DNA of 12,212 bases from DATJXG01 sp035500455 (GCA_035500455.1 DATJXG010000164.1:1-12212), one strand, 5' to 3'; counted from the stretch's first letter, positions 1 to 7,095 are shown. Notes: a model not told the origin generated them from the sequence alone. Numbers and translations: made by a program.

Positions 1-1
1 G

Positions 2-199
2 GTACTCAACCATGACATTCCGGTGTTCCGCATCTACGTGGTCGGCATGGGCAACGCCCCGGTCTCGACCGATGAAGCGGGCAAGAAGCATGTGAGCGGC
101 GGACGCGTGGAAGTGAGCCTGTTGAAGAACGATCTTGAGCAGCTCAGCTCCAGCGCGACTGCTCCGATGGCCGCCCCCCAGGCGACGCCGCAGCAGTAA
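2..199 (+). CDS. OmpA-like domain protein, C-terminal fragment
   Basis: This reading frame is open from the left edge and ends in TAA at 197-199, giving 65 visible residues. The visible part reads as the last strand and helix of an OmpA/MotB-like peptidoglycan-binding domain: a segment like 'NHDIPVFRIYVVGMGNAPV' followed by 'GGRVEVSLL'. In this family the domain usually ends with 'G(I/V)P..RI...G.G...P' and then 'RRVE(V/I)'. A tail rich in Ser, Ala, Pro and Gln follows. If correct, the protein would sit in the periplasm or outer membrane and bind peptidoglycan. The body of the gene lies outside the window, so the full architecture cannot be judged. The usual 'NRRVE' is 'GGRVE' here, so the family call is moderate. 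A strong terminator follows 50 bases downstream. Confidence 0.55.
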   Translation, partial: VLNHDIPVFRIYVVGMGNAPVSTDEAGKKHVSGGRVEVSLLKNDLEQLSSSATAPMAAPQATPQQ

Positions 200-248
200 C
201 ACTCAAGCTAGGACGACGGGCCGAAATGCCCGGACGCCCTCCCCCAGA

Positions 249-276
249 AGCCTCCCGCCCAGGCGGGAGGCTTTTT
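249..276 (+). terminator. Rho-independent terminator of the OmpA-like gene
   Basis: The arms AGCCTCCCGCC (249-259) and GGCGGGAGGCT (262-272) are perfectly complementary over 11 bases, and a run of five T (272-276) follows at once. Realistically it folds as a roughly 10-bp GC-rich stem with a small loop. It lies 50 bases after the stop codon at 199 and ends that transcription unit. Confidence 0.93.
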
Positions 277-281
277 AATGT

Positions 282-377
282 AGCGCCCGCGTCTCGCGGG
301 CAACGATTTCCGGGAATGCCGGCCTCGCCCCAGCAATCAGTGCCAAGCCCCAAGCATGCCGGCGGGACGCCGGCGCT
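282..377. repeat. REP-like doublet: two inverted 21-nt hairpin repeats
   Basis: The left copy is 282-302 and the right copy is 357-377, in inverted orientation, separated by 54 bases. Each copy is itself a hairpin: left GCCCGCG-TCT-CGCGGGC (285-301), right GCCGGCG-GGA-CGCCGGC (358-374). Against the reverse complement of the right copy, the left copy differs at 3 of 21 positions. Two of these differences are partners in the same stem pair (C-G becomes G-C) and the third is in the loop. Two inverted hairpins about 100 bases apart is the layout of REPIN/REP doublets that are moved by RAYT transposases in other bacteria. No RAYT gene is visible here. Confidence 0.7.
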
Positions 378-617
378 TCAATCGAGCGCGCCCTTCGACT
401 TTCTAGTCCAGACGGCCGCTGGCCTACTCAAGCAGTCCTTTTGTCCTTTGCCTTGAGTGGGGGCAGCCTGCCGGCCCCATCCTTTCGCGCGCTGTTTGCC
501 AAAATGGGCGGGCATGGTCGAACTAACATTTCGGCCTTGAACGATCTGCCCCCTGCCCATTCCTCTCCGGCCCCTATTTAACCTTTGTTTTCTTAGGCTT
601 AGATGTCAGCACATAAA

Positions 618-645
618 TGTGATGACGGTATCGTGATGACGATAT
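618..645 (+). repeat. Imperfect 14-bp tandem repeat abutting the parS-like site
   Basis: TGTGATGACGGTAT (618-631) is followed directly by CGTGATGACGATAT (632-645), with 12 of 14 positions identical. The last base of the second unit is the first base of the palindrome at 645-660. It could be a binding site for an accessory protein, or chance. The function is unknown. Confidence 0.5.
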
Positions 646-660
646 GTTCCACGTGGAACA
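645..660. other. parS: parS-like centromere site (ParB/Spo0J binding)
   Basis: TGTTCCACGTGGAACA is a perfect 16-bp palindrome. It fits the known chromosomal parS consensus TGTTNCACGTGNAACA at all 14 fixed positions. Compared with the common TGTTTCACGTGAAACA form it carries the symmetric C/G change at positions 5 and 12, which the consensus allows. In the known system ParB loads at parS, spreads as a CTP-dependent clamp, and works with ParA and SMC in origin segregation. It lies between genes, as is common though not universal for parS. ParA and ParB are not in the window. With 14 fixed bases, about 5e-5 chance matches are expected in a sequence of this length under equal base use. Confidence 0.85.
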
Positions 661-787
661 CTTTGGTGATGCCCCGGCGCCCGGGAAGCAGGAACCCGGC
701 GCTCAGAGATGGCATCCTGTCCCTGCGGGGTGCAATTGACCTCTGGTGGGGAGACGCAGGAGCTGCGGCTCTACAGGCATGCGGGAA

Positions 788-2359
788 CTACTGGCCGCCA
801 CGGGCAACCTCGATCAGCTTTGGTAGCACGTCGCCGAAGCGGTGGTCCCTGGCCTGGGAGCCGAAGTCGAAATAGATGCGGCGGTAAAGATCGAAAAGCC
901 GGTCGTAGATTTTCTGCGCTTCGGGCTGCGGATTGAACGTGGTGAAATCCGGGCACACGGCTTTTTGGGCATCGTCAATCGTGGGGAACGCGCCTGCCGC
1001 CAGGAACGCGAAAATCGCTGAACCAAGCCCGGTGACTTTGCTGCTGGGCACGAGCACGGGCTTGCCCAGCACATTGGCATAGACCTGATTGAGCACCGGA
1101 TTATTTTGCGGAATGCCGCCGCCGTTGATCACGCGGCGGGTGACAGCGCCATATTCGCTCATGCGGTCGAGAATCACTCGCGTGTGGAAGGCAGTGCCTT
1201 CGATAGCAGCGAAGAGTTCGTCCTGCGCCGTGCTCTGCAGGTTCCAGCCTAGCGTAATGCCGCCGAGGTTGGCATTCACCAGCACGGTGCGGTCGCCGTT
1301 GTCCCAGGTCATGCGCAGCAGGCCAGTCTGGCCGGCGTGGTATTTCTCCAGGCCCTGGCTGAGGTCGGCGACGGTGCGGCCGGCGCGCTGAGCGATGGCG
1401 TTGAAAATGTCGCCGGTGGCCGAGAGGCCCGCTTCGACGCCGGTCATCTGCGGATGCACGCTGCCCTGCACCACGCCGCACACGCCGGGGATAAGTTCCG
1501 CCTTGGGGACGTAGGCGATGATGCAGGTCGACGTTCCAACCACGTTGACCACGTCGCCCTCTTTGGCGCCGGCGCCGATGGCGTCCCAGTGAGCGTCGAA
1601 CGCGCCAACCGGGATTGGAATTCCCGCGCGCAGCCCGAGCTTTTCCGCCCAGTAGGCCGAAAGATGGCCGGCGATCTTGTCCGAGGTGGCGTACTCGCCT
1701 TCCAGCTTGGCGCGCACTCCTGCGAAAAGCGGGTCTACCTTGGTAAGGAAGCTCTCGGGGGGAAGGCCGCCGAGTTGCGCATTCCACATCCATTTGTGGC
1801 CCATGGCGCAGACGCTGCGCTTGACCTTGGCGGGATCGGTAATGCCGCAGAGCGTGGCGGCCACCATGTCGCAGTGCTCGAAAGCACTACGGAACTGCGA
1901 GCGCTTTTCGGGATTGTGGCGCAGCCAGTGCAGCAGCTTGGAAAATCCCCACTCCGAGGAGTAAATGCCGCCGCACCATTCGATGGCTTTCAGATTCTCG
2001 CGGTGCGCAAGTTCGGTGATTTCGGCAGCTTCGTTCTTGGCGCGGTGGTCGCACCAGAGGTAGTACTCATTGAGCGGGACCATCGCGTCGCCAACGGGAA
2101 TGACGCTTGAGCCCGTGGTGTCGAGCGCGATCGATGCAACCTGCGCACCGTCTACTCCGGCGGCGCGGACCGCCGCGCGGGTGGCCTCAGCCAGGGCCCG
2201 CATGTGGTCGTCGTGCGACTGGGTGGCGTAGTCGGGATCCTCGCGCTTGCGGTGCAGCGGGTATTCAGCGACCGCCGAGGCCAGGATGCCGCGCGTGCTA
2301 TCGACGATAGAGACGCGAACGCTGAGTGTGCCGAAATCAACTCCTGCAACGATGGACAT
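788..2359 (-). CDS. araB: Ribulokinase (L-ribulose kinase)
   Basis: FGGY-family sugar kinase of 523 residues that phosphorylates L-ribulose to L-ribulose 5-phosphate with ATP, in the cytoplasm. Seen in the sequence: the N-terminal phosphate-binding loop DFGTLSVR (8-15); 'GAFDAHWDAIGAG' with the likely catalytic base Asp255; the GTSTC motif (275-279), which is typical of AraB-type kinases; and the adenosine-side motif NGGGIPQNNP (412-421), followed by a Gly-rich VTGLGSAIF segment near 442-450. Known AraB proteins run to roughly 550-570 residues, so this one is slightly short but has both FGGY lobes. The ATG at 2359 has a GGAAGG Shine-Dalgarno at 2365-2370. It is the last gene of the araD-isomerase-araB operon and is separated from the isomerase by 282 bases that hold an inverted-repeat element. 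The sugar is inferred from family motifs and from araD in the same operon. Confidence 0.93.
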   Translation of the reverse strand: MSIVAGVDFGTLSVRVSIVDSTRGILASAVAEYPLHRKREDPDYATQSHDDHMRALAEATRAAVRAAGVDGAQVASIALDTTGSSVIPVGDAMVPLNEYYLWCDHRAKNEAAEITELAHRENLKAIEWCGGIYSSEWGFSKLLHWLRHNPEKRSQFRSAFEHCDMVAATLCGITDPAKVKRSVCAMGHKWMWNAQLGGLPPESFLTKVDPLFAGVRAKLEGEYATSDKIAGHLSAYWAEKLGLRAGIPIPVGAFDAHWDAIGAGAKEGDVVNVVGTSTCIIAYVPKAELIPGVCGVVQGSVHPQMTGVEAGLSATGDIFNAIAQRAGRTVADLSQGLEKYHAGQTGLLRMTWDNGDRTVLVNANLGGITLGWNLQSTAQDELFAAIEGTAFHTRVILDRMSEYGAVTRRVINGGGIPQNNPVLNQVYANVLGKPVLVPSSKVTGLGSAIFAFLAAGAFPTIDDAQKAVCPDFTTFNPQPEAQKIYDRLFDLYRRIYFDFGSQARDHRFGDVLPKLIEVARGGQ

Positions 2360-2380
2360 GCGATCCTTCCCAAATTCACA

Positions 2381-2636
2381 TTGTCATCCTGAGCGGAGCG
2401 ACCAGCGCGAAGCGCTGGCCGCGGAGTCGAAGGACCCCATGCAGGTAAGCGGCGCCCCGAACGATTCAAGGCATTTCTACGACGACCAGAATCGCACGCT
2501 CCGAGCGCCTGCGAGCCTCCACCGCGCTGCATCGTAAAAATGCCTTGCAACTCCCCGGCGCTGCATGCGCCACCGGGGTCCTTCGACTTCGTCTCTGCCG
2601 CGCTTCGCGCGGCAAAGACTTCGCTCAGGATGACAA
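2381..2636. repeat. 256-bp inverted-repeat element, REPIN/MITE-like, inside the ara operon
   Basis: Copy A (2381-2438, + orientation) and copy B (2575-2636, opposite orientation) both begin TTGTCATCCTGAGCG and end AGTCGAAGGACCCC. Further inward, CAAGGCATTTCTACGA (2467-2482) returns inverted at 2532-2547 with one mismatch, so the similarity covers roughly 100 bases per arm with a diverged stretch inside. Each copy has a central hairpin with a GAA loop: A is CCAGCGC-GAA-GCGCTGG (2402-2418), B read on the minus strand is TGCCGCGC-GAA-GCGCGGCA (2596-2614). Two stem pairs differ between A and B, and both are compensated. I recognise the outer motif as a dispersed intergenic repeat in acidobacterial genomes, from memory. 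It occupies nearly the whole gap between the isomerase gene and araB. No open frame or transposase lies inside it, so any mobility would depend on an enzyme in trans. Confidence 0.85.
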
Positions 2637-2641
2637 CGTGG

Positions 2642-4057
2642 TTAGTTCACGTGCCGCAGCATCTGCCAGCCCAGGTAGCGGACCGCGGCTTCGTGCACCG
2701 CGTCCGCCACCGTGGAAAAGTTCGCGGCTACGTGATGCTCGAATCCGTTTTCGCAGATGTAGTGCAGCAGCTTCTGCAGCCCCGGAATCTCCACCACCCC
2801 GGCGCCGCCGAAGGTATTCAGCGGATCATCGGTGAATGCGCCTTCCCCGGTGTAGCCCCGCATCACCCCGGCGGTGTCGTTGGTGGAGAAGCGGGCAAAG
2901 CTCATAGCTCCCGATTTCACCTGGCCCACGACCGTCCCAAAGGTATTTTCCTTGCCTACTGTTCCGGCGATGATTTCCTGGAAGTCCATGCGCACGCTCT
3001 TGAAGAAGTGCTTGGGCAGGTTGCTGCAGTGGAAGCAAACAGCCTTGTCCGGGTTGTCGCCGTAGTTATTGTTCCAGTCGAGGAGGGCGCTGGGCGTCTC
3101 CGAGGCCAGCGCCAGGGCGTACATGCTGAGCGTGCCGCAGATGTCCACTTCGCAGGCGCTAGGGATCAGCTCGTTGCTCATCATGCTCATAATCGTGCAG
3201 GGGACCACTCCGAAAAACTCTTCCATGGCGGTCCAGCACTGCACGGCGCTGACCTTCACCGCCGTGGACTTCATCCAGTCGTCGATCACATAGCCCAGCT
3301 TGGCCATCTTCATCAGGGCCGCGTCGGCAATTCCGCTGGTGGTCACGTAGCTTTTGATCGAGGCTAGCTTGGCCTGCACGCCGGCGTGATCGTCCTTCAG
3401 GCGCGCGATGCGGCCCATGATCTCGGAAAGGTCCACGGTCTCGGTGGAGATGCCCTGCGATTCCAGAATCTTTTCGCTGTAGCGGACGGTATTGAAAGCC
3501 GCCGGACGGGCGCCGATGCTGCCCACGCGCAGGTTGCGCATGCCGTTGGCCACGCGGCAAACCGCAGAGAACCACGCCAGGTCTTTGCGGAATTCGTCGG
3601 AATCCGGGCTTACCGTGTGAAGAGTCGTCAAGGAGTATGGAACGCCATACTGCTTGAGGTTGTTGCAGGCCGACATCTTGCCGCAAAAGCTGTCGCGGCG
3701 GAAGGCGATGGTCATCTTGCCGGCGTTGTCGGGGGTGGCCTGCACCAGCACCGGAACGTTCAGCCGGGAAAGACGCATGGTGTCGGCGATGGCGCGCTCA
3801 TCGCCGAAGTTGGGAAGGGTAACGATCACGCCGTCGATGCGGTCCTGGTTCTTGCGGAAAAGCGCGGCGCAGCGGCTGGCCTCCTCGTAGGTCTCAACCG
3901 CGCCATACTTACTTTCTTCCGGGGTCAGAACGATGGAGTCGATTCCGGCCTTGGCCAGCGCCTGAATCATCTCCTCGCGCCCGGACTTGGCGAGGTGGTC
4001 GGGGAAGAAACCGCGATTGCCTACGATCACTCCCATGGTCATTTTCTTGTTCGGCAT
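2642..4057 (-). CDS. L-fucose/L-arabinose isomerase family protein (FucI-like, COG2407 type)
   Basis: A 471-residue cytoplasmic aldose-ketose isomerase of the FucI/AraA superfamily. The N-terminal half (about 1-180) has the alternating strand-helix pattern of the FucI N domains, including 'DGVIVTLPNFGDE' (75-87) and 'PVLVQATPD' (102-110). The C-terminal half carries the likely metal-binding residues Glu303 in ACEVDICG, Asp327 in LLDWNN and His343 in CFHCSN, plus a conserved-looking HH pair at 441-442; these assignments come from motif comparison. The start ATG at 4057 has an AAAGGTG Shine-Dalgarno just upstream and lies 35 bases after araD. Since araD and araB flank it and no AraA is present, the most likely reaction is L-arabinose to L-ribulose. 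Members of this group are not reliably substrate-assigned by sequence, so L-fucose, D-arabinose or another sugar remains possible. The family call is firm; the substrate is an inference. Confidence 0.85.
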   Translation of the reverse strand: MPNKKMTMGVIVGNRGFFPDHLAKSGREEMIQALAKAGIDSIVLTPEESKYGAVETYEEASRCAALFRKNQDRIDGVIVTLPNFGDERAIADTMRLSRLNVPVLVQATPDNAGKMTIAFRRDSFCGKMSACNNLKQYGVPYSLTTLHTVSPDSDEFRKDLAWFSAVCRVANGMRNLRVGSIGARPAAFNTVRYSEKILESQGISTETVDLSEIMGRIARLKDDHAGVQAKLASIKSYVTTSGIADAALMKMAKLGYVIDDWMKSTAVKVSAVQCWTAMEEFFGVVPCTIMSMMSNELIPSACEVDICGTLSMYALALASETPSALLDWNNNYGDNPDKAVCFHCSNLPKHFFKSVRMDFQEIIAGTVGKENTFGTVVGQVKSGAMSFARFSTNDTAGVMRGYTGEGAFTDDPLNTFGGAGVVEIPGLQKLLHYICENGFEHHVAANFSTVADAVHEAAVRYLGWQMLRHVN

Positions 4058-4092
4058 CGGTTCACCTTTTACGAATGTTCATTCTGCGAAGC

Positions 4093-4794
4093 TCATCTAC
4101 CCGTGACCTGCCCGTAGTAGGCGGTCTTCCCATGCTTGCGCAGGAAATGTTTGTCGTGCAGCGTGCGGGAAAGGGGCGCAGCGTCGGAGGCGATCCCGAT
4201 GGTGTAGTACGCCATGCGCGCCACCGATTCCAGAATCACCGCGTTGTGCGCCGCCTCGCCCACCGTCGGTCCCCAACAAAAAGGAGCGTGCCCGGCCACC
4301 AGCACGGCGGGCACATGGTCGGCCTCGATTTTGGCAAACACCCGGCAGATCGCCACCCCGGTATTGAGTTCGTAAGCAGTATTGATTTCTTCCGCCGTGA
4401 GCTGCGCCGTTACCGGCACCGGGCCGTGGAAGTAGTCGGCGTGCGTTGTCCCAAAGCAAGGAATCGGCCGGCCGGCCTGCGCCCAGGCGGTGGCAAACTC
4501 GGAGTGGGTATGGGCTACGCCGCCGATGTTGGGAAAGTGCTTGTACAGTTCCAGATGCGTGGGCAAATCCGAGGAGGGGCGCAGATTGCCTTCGACAATT
4601 TTACCTTCGAGGTCGGAGATGACGATGTCCTCCGGCTTCATTATTTCGTAGGGCACTCCGCTGGGCTTAATCGCGACCAGGCCTTCCTCGCGCGAAATCC
4701 CGCTGGCATTGCCGAAGGTGTAAAGCACCAGCCCGCGGCGAACCAACTCGAGATTTGCTTCGAGTACCTGCTCTCTTAGACTGGGAAGGCGCAT
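4093..4794 (-). CDS. araD: L-ribulose-5-phosphate 4-epimerase
   Basis: A class II aldolase/AraD-family enzyme of 233 residues (E. coli AraD is about 231). It converts L-ribulose 5-phosphate to D-xylulose 5-phosphate by a retro-aldol mechanism with a zinc ion. Visible residues match AraD closely: GNASG (28-32), KPSG (43-46), SSDLPTH (74-80) with Asp76, zinc histidines His95 and His97 in HTHSEFATAWAQAG, TTHADYF (116-122) with catalytic Asp120, a third zinc ligand His169 in AGHAPF, and the C-terminal YYGQ (226-229) whose Tyr is the other acid/base in the family. The ATG at 4794 follows a GGGGAAAGAGG sequence. It is the first gene of the operon, 126 bases downstream of the peptidase gene on the same strand, and ends in TGA 35 bases before the isomerase. 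Confidence 0.95.
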   Translation of the reverse strand: MRLPSLREQVLEANLELVRRGLVLYTFGNASGISREEGLVAIKPSGVPYEIMKPEDIVISDLEGKIVEGNLRPSSDLPTHLELYKHFPNIGGVAHTHSEFATAWAQAGRPIPCFGTTHADYFHGPVPVTAQLTAEEINTAYELNTGVAICRVFAKIEADHVPAVLVAGHAPFCWGPTVGEAAHNAVILESVARMAYYTIGIASDAAPLSRTLHDKHFLRKHGKTAYYGQVTGR

Positions 4795-4920
4795 CCTCTT
4801 TCCCCAAAAGCTAGCGTCTGCAATCTGTCACCCTACCACAACGGCGACCCCAAGCAAACGTTTTCCACGCGTCCGTATTCGTTTCCGTTCCCCTTGCCGG
4901 AAAGCCGCTTCCATTCCCCG
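4795..4920 (-). promoter_or_regulatory. Likely ara operon promoter/operator region
   Basis: These 126 bases separate the peptidase stop from the araD start. The palindrome AAACGTTT (4856-4863), within GCAAACGTTTTCC, resembles the centre of a LacI/GalR-type operator, which commonly controls sugar operons. On the minus strand TTGCTT followed 16 bases later by TAGGGT could be weak -35/-10 elements, with the operator-like palindrome just upstream of them. No clear intrinsic terminator of the peptidase gene is visible, so read-through into araD is possible. All of this is pattern-based and weak. Confidence 0.3.
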
Positions 4921-7083
4921 CTACGGCTTAACTCCGAGCTGCCAGAACAGGAATGAATAAATGTCCACTCCTTCTTCGATCTGCTTGGCCAGCGGCTTGC
5001 CCGCACCGTGTCCGGCTTTGGTTTCGATACGGAGCAGGATGGGGCGGTCGTGGCTCTGCCCGTTTTCGGCTTCCGCCTGCATCAGCGCCGCCATCTTTTT
5101 AGCGTGCATGGGATCGACGCGCGTATCGGTATCGGCCGTCATGAACATGATGGCGGGATATTCCTCGCCCGCCTTCACATGATGATAAGGAGAGTAAGCA
5201 TAGAGCCACTCGAATTGCTTAGGATCATCCGCCGAGCCGTACTCGGGAATCCACAGCTTGGCGATCTGGAAATTCTGGTAGCGTAGCATGTCCAGCAGCG
5301 GCACCTGGCACACCACCGCGCGAAACAGTTCGGGACGCTGGGTAAACGCCGCACCCACCAGCAACCCTCCATTGGAGCCGCCCTGGATGGATAGGTGGTC
5401 CTTATCGGTGTACTTCTCCGCGATCAAGTACTCTGAGGCGGCGATAAAGTCATCGAACACGTTCTGTTTCTTCTCCAGCATGCCGGCGCGGTGCCAGTCT
5501 TCGCCGAACTCGGCCCCGCCGCGAAGATTCGCCACCGCGTAAACTCCCCCGTGATCAAGCCAGAGAAAACGCCCGCCTACGAAACTGGGATTGATGCTGA
5601 TATTGAATCCGCCATAGCCGGTGAGCAGGGTGGGGTTGTGGCCGTCCAGCTTCAGCCCTTTCTTGTAAAACACAAACATCGGGACGCGCGTGCCGTCCTT
5701 CGACGAATACCAGAGCTGATGGACTTCATAGTTGGCAGGATCGAGCGGCGCGTGGACCCTATCCCACAGCTCTGAGTGCCGAGTGGGAAGGTCGGCGAGC
5801 CGGTACACCGCCGGCGGCACGGTAAATGACTGAAATCCAAAAAACATCTCCTTGCGGTCCCAGTGGCCGCCCCGGCCATTCAGAGAACCGATGGCTGGAA
5901 GAGGAATCTCACCGAGAGACTTGCCCTGCAGGTCGAACAATTGCAGCTGCGACGTGGCATTTTTCTCATAAGCGGCCACGATTTTGCCGTCGTAGATGCT
6001 TATGTCTTGCAGGACAGCATCCGTCTCCGGAATGATTTCTTTCCAGTTTTCGCGTTTGGGATTGGCGGCATCCACGACGAACACGTGGTAGCGGGAGGCA
6101 TCTTCGTTGGTGACGATGTAGAGCTTGCCGCGGAAAATCTCGCCGTCGTAGAGAAATGTCTTGCCGCTGGTCACTTCAACCGGCGGCGCGCCGCCTTTCA
6201 GGTCCTGCAGGTACAGTTCGCTCTTGGCCCAGCCCTGGTACACGTTGAACAGCAGCCAGCGGTCGTCATCGTCCGCCAGGGTCACCGCGGGAATGTCCTG
6301 CGCGTCCCGCCCCTCGCCGAAGATGAGCGGGTCTTTGGCCGGGTCCGTTCCCAGCACGTGATAGAAAATCTTGACGTGATAGACCTCTTGGCCTTCGGGC
6401 ACGTCTCCCTTCTTGGGCCTGCGGCTGTAGTAGAAAGCGGAGTCGTCCTTCTTCCAGGTGAGGCTGGTGAAGGGGGTGCGGTCGATCGTATCCGGCAGCA
6501 GCTTGCCGGTGGCGGTTTCGACGATGTGCAGCACGCTCTCTTCGGACCCGCTGTGGGAGGTGCCATAGGCGACGTACTTCCCATCTTCCGAGGGGTACCA
6601 CCAATCCAGCGCCACCGTGCCGTCGGCCGACATCTGGTTCACGTCCACCAGGGCGCGGTCTTTACCGCCAACTCCCTCGCGCACCAGCAGCACCGCCTGG
6701 TTCTGCGTGCCCTCGCGGCGAGTGTAGAAGTAATATTTTCCCGCCGGCTGGGGCGTGCCAATCGTTCCGATGGAAGCCAAGTCGGTCAGCCGCTTCTCGA
6801 TCTCCTCGCGGTGCGGCAGAGGATCGAGGATGCTTCGTGTGTACGCCATTTCGTCGCGGACGTATTCCTGGGTCGCGGCGCTTCCCGAGTCTTCCAGCCA
6901 GCGGTAAGGATCGGCGATCTTGTGGCCGTGCAGGGTCTCTTCGACGTTATCGACCTTCGCCTTGGGCGGACCGGCGGGCGATGTGCTCGGTGCGGCCGCG
7001 GACGGGCTGTCTTCCGCCGGCAACATCGCTACCACTACCAACACCACGGCAAAAACGAAGAGCAAGCGGAAGCCTCCTGACAT
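4921..7083 (-). CDS. Prolyl oligopeptidase, S9A family, exported
   Basis: A 720-residue serine peptidase that cleaves short peptides after proline. The N-terminus is a signal peptide: Arg6, a hydrophobic stretch at about 7-21, then LPAED, followed by an Ala/Pro/Ser-rich linker. 'DPYRWLED' (58-65) is a hallmark of the S9A N-terminus. The beta-propeller spans about 80-430 and the alpha/beta-hydrolase domain about 455-720. Catalytic residues are Ser570 in GGSNGG, Asp653 in TADTDTRVDP and His692 in KAGHGAG; NLRGGAEFG (519-527) is also typical. The length matches the family. I chose the ATG at 7083 because GAGG at 7089-7092 (minus strand) sits 5 bases before it. A GTG at 7089 would add two residues but would overlap the ribosome-binding site. 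It diverges from the arabinofuranosidase gene. Export suggests periplasmic peptide degradation. Confidence 0.95.
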   Translation of the reverse strand: MSGGFRLLFVFAVVLVVVAMLPAEDSPSAAAPSTSPAGPPKAKVDNVEETLHGHKIADPYRWLEDSGSAATQEYVRDEMAYTRSILDPLPHREEIEKRLTDLASIGTIGTPQPAGKYYFYTRREGTQNQAVLLVREGVGGKDRALVDVNQMSADGTVALDWWYPSEDGKYVAYGTSHSGSEESVLHIVETATGKLLPDTIDRTPFTSLTWKKDDSAFYYSRRPKKGDVPEGQEVYHVKIFYHVLGTDPAKDPLIFGEGRDAQDIPAVTLADDDDRWLLFNVYQGWAKSELYLQDLKGGAPPVEVTSGKTFLYDGEIFRGKLYIVTNEDASRYHVFVVDAANPKRENWKEIIPETDAVLQDISIYDGKIVAAYEKNATSQLQLFDLQGKSLGEIPLPAIGSLNGRGGHWDRKEMFFGFQSFTVPPAVYRLADLPTRHSELWDRVHAPLDPANYEVHQLWYSSKDGTRVPMFVFYKKGLKLDGHNPTLLTGYGGFNISINPSFVGGRFLWLDHGGVYAVANLRGGAEFGEDWHRAGMLEKKQNVFDDFIAASEYLIAEKYTDKDHLSIQGGSNGGLLVGAAFTQRPELFRAVVCQVPLLDMLRYQNFQIAKLWIPEYGSADDPKQFEWLYAYSPYHHVKAGEEYPAIMFMTADTDTRVDPMHAKKMAALMQAEAENGQSHDRPILLRIETKAGHGAGKPLAKQIEEGVDIYSFLFWQLGVKP

Positions 7084-7086
7084 ACA

Positions 7087-7095
7087 CACCTCACC
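7087..7095 (-). promoter_or_regulatory. Ribosome-binding site that fixes the peptidase start
   Basis: Read on the minus strand this is GGTGAGGTG. Its GAGG core leaves 5 bases to the ATG at 7083-7081, but none to the alternative GTG at 7089-7087, which lies within the site. It therefore supports ATG as the start. Confidence 0.7.

Larger units (their letters stand above)
200..787. other. Gene-poor intergenic region, 588 bases
   Basis: No convincing gene is present here. The short open frames at 226-456, 378-560 and 603-875 have no Shine-Dalgarno sequence or recognisable protein. The region holds the terminator at 249-276, an inverted hairpin-repeat pair at 282-377, a 14-base tandem repeat at 618-645 and a parS-like palindrome at 645-660. 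An imperfect hairpin at 677-702 (GCGCCCGGG, 9-base loop, CCCGGCGC, with one bulged C) lies just past the end of araB. It has no T-run on either side, so I do not call it a terminator. Stretches 378-617 and 703-787 hold nothing else I can name. Confidence 0.75.

Noticed and set aside
677..702. A GC-rich imperfect hairpin as the araB terminator
   Set aside because: The stem has a bulge and there is no T-run on either strand, so it cannot be supported as an intrinsic terminator. It may still slow transcription.
603..875. A possible small + strand gene spanning the parS-like site
   Set aside because: No Shine-Dalgarno precedes it, it runs into the 3' end of araB on the other strand, and the peptide resembles no family I know. 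The palindrome is a better explanation for the conserved-looking bases.
1337..2110. A 257-codon + strand open frame
   Set aside because: It is antisense to araB, which has all its kinase motifs in the other frame.
2540..4117. Long + strand open frames at 2540-3367 and 3386-4117
   Set aside because: Both are antisense to the isomerase gene, and the first even starts within the inverted-repeat element. Neither shows a family motif or a ribosome-binding site.
5863..7080. A 405-codon open frame on the + strand
   Set aside because: It lies fully antisense to the prolyl oligopeptidase gene, whose catalytic motifs are intact. Its product is a low-complexity Val/Arg/Gly/His-rich sequence with no recognisable domain. 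Long antisense frames are expected from the GC-rich third positions.
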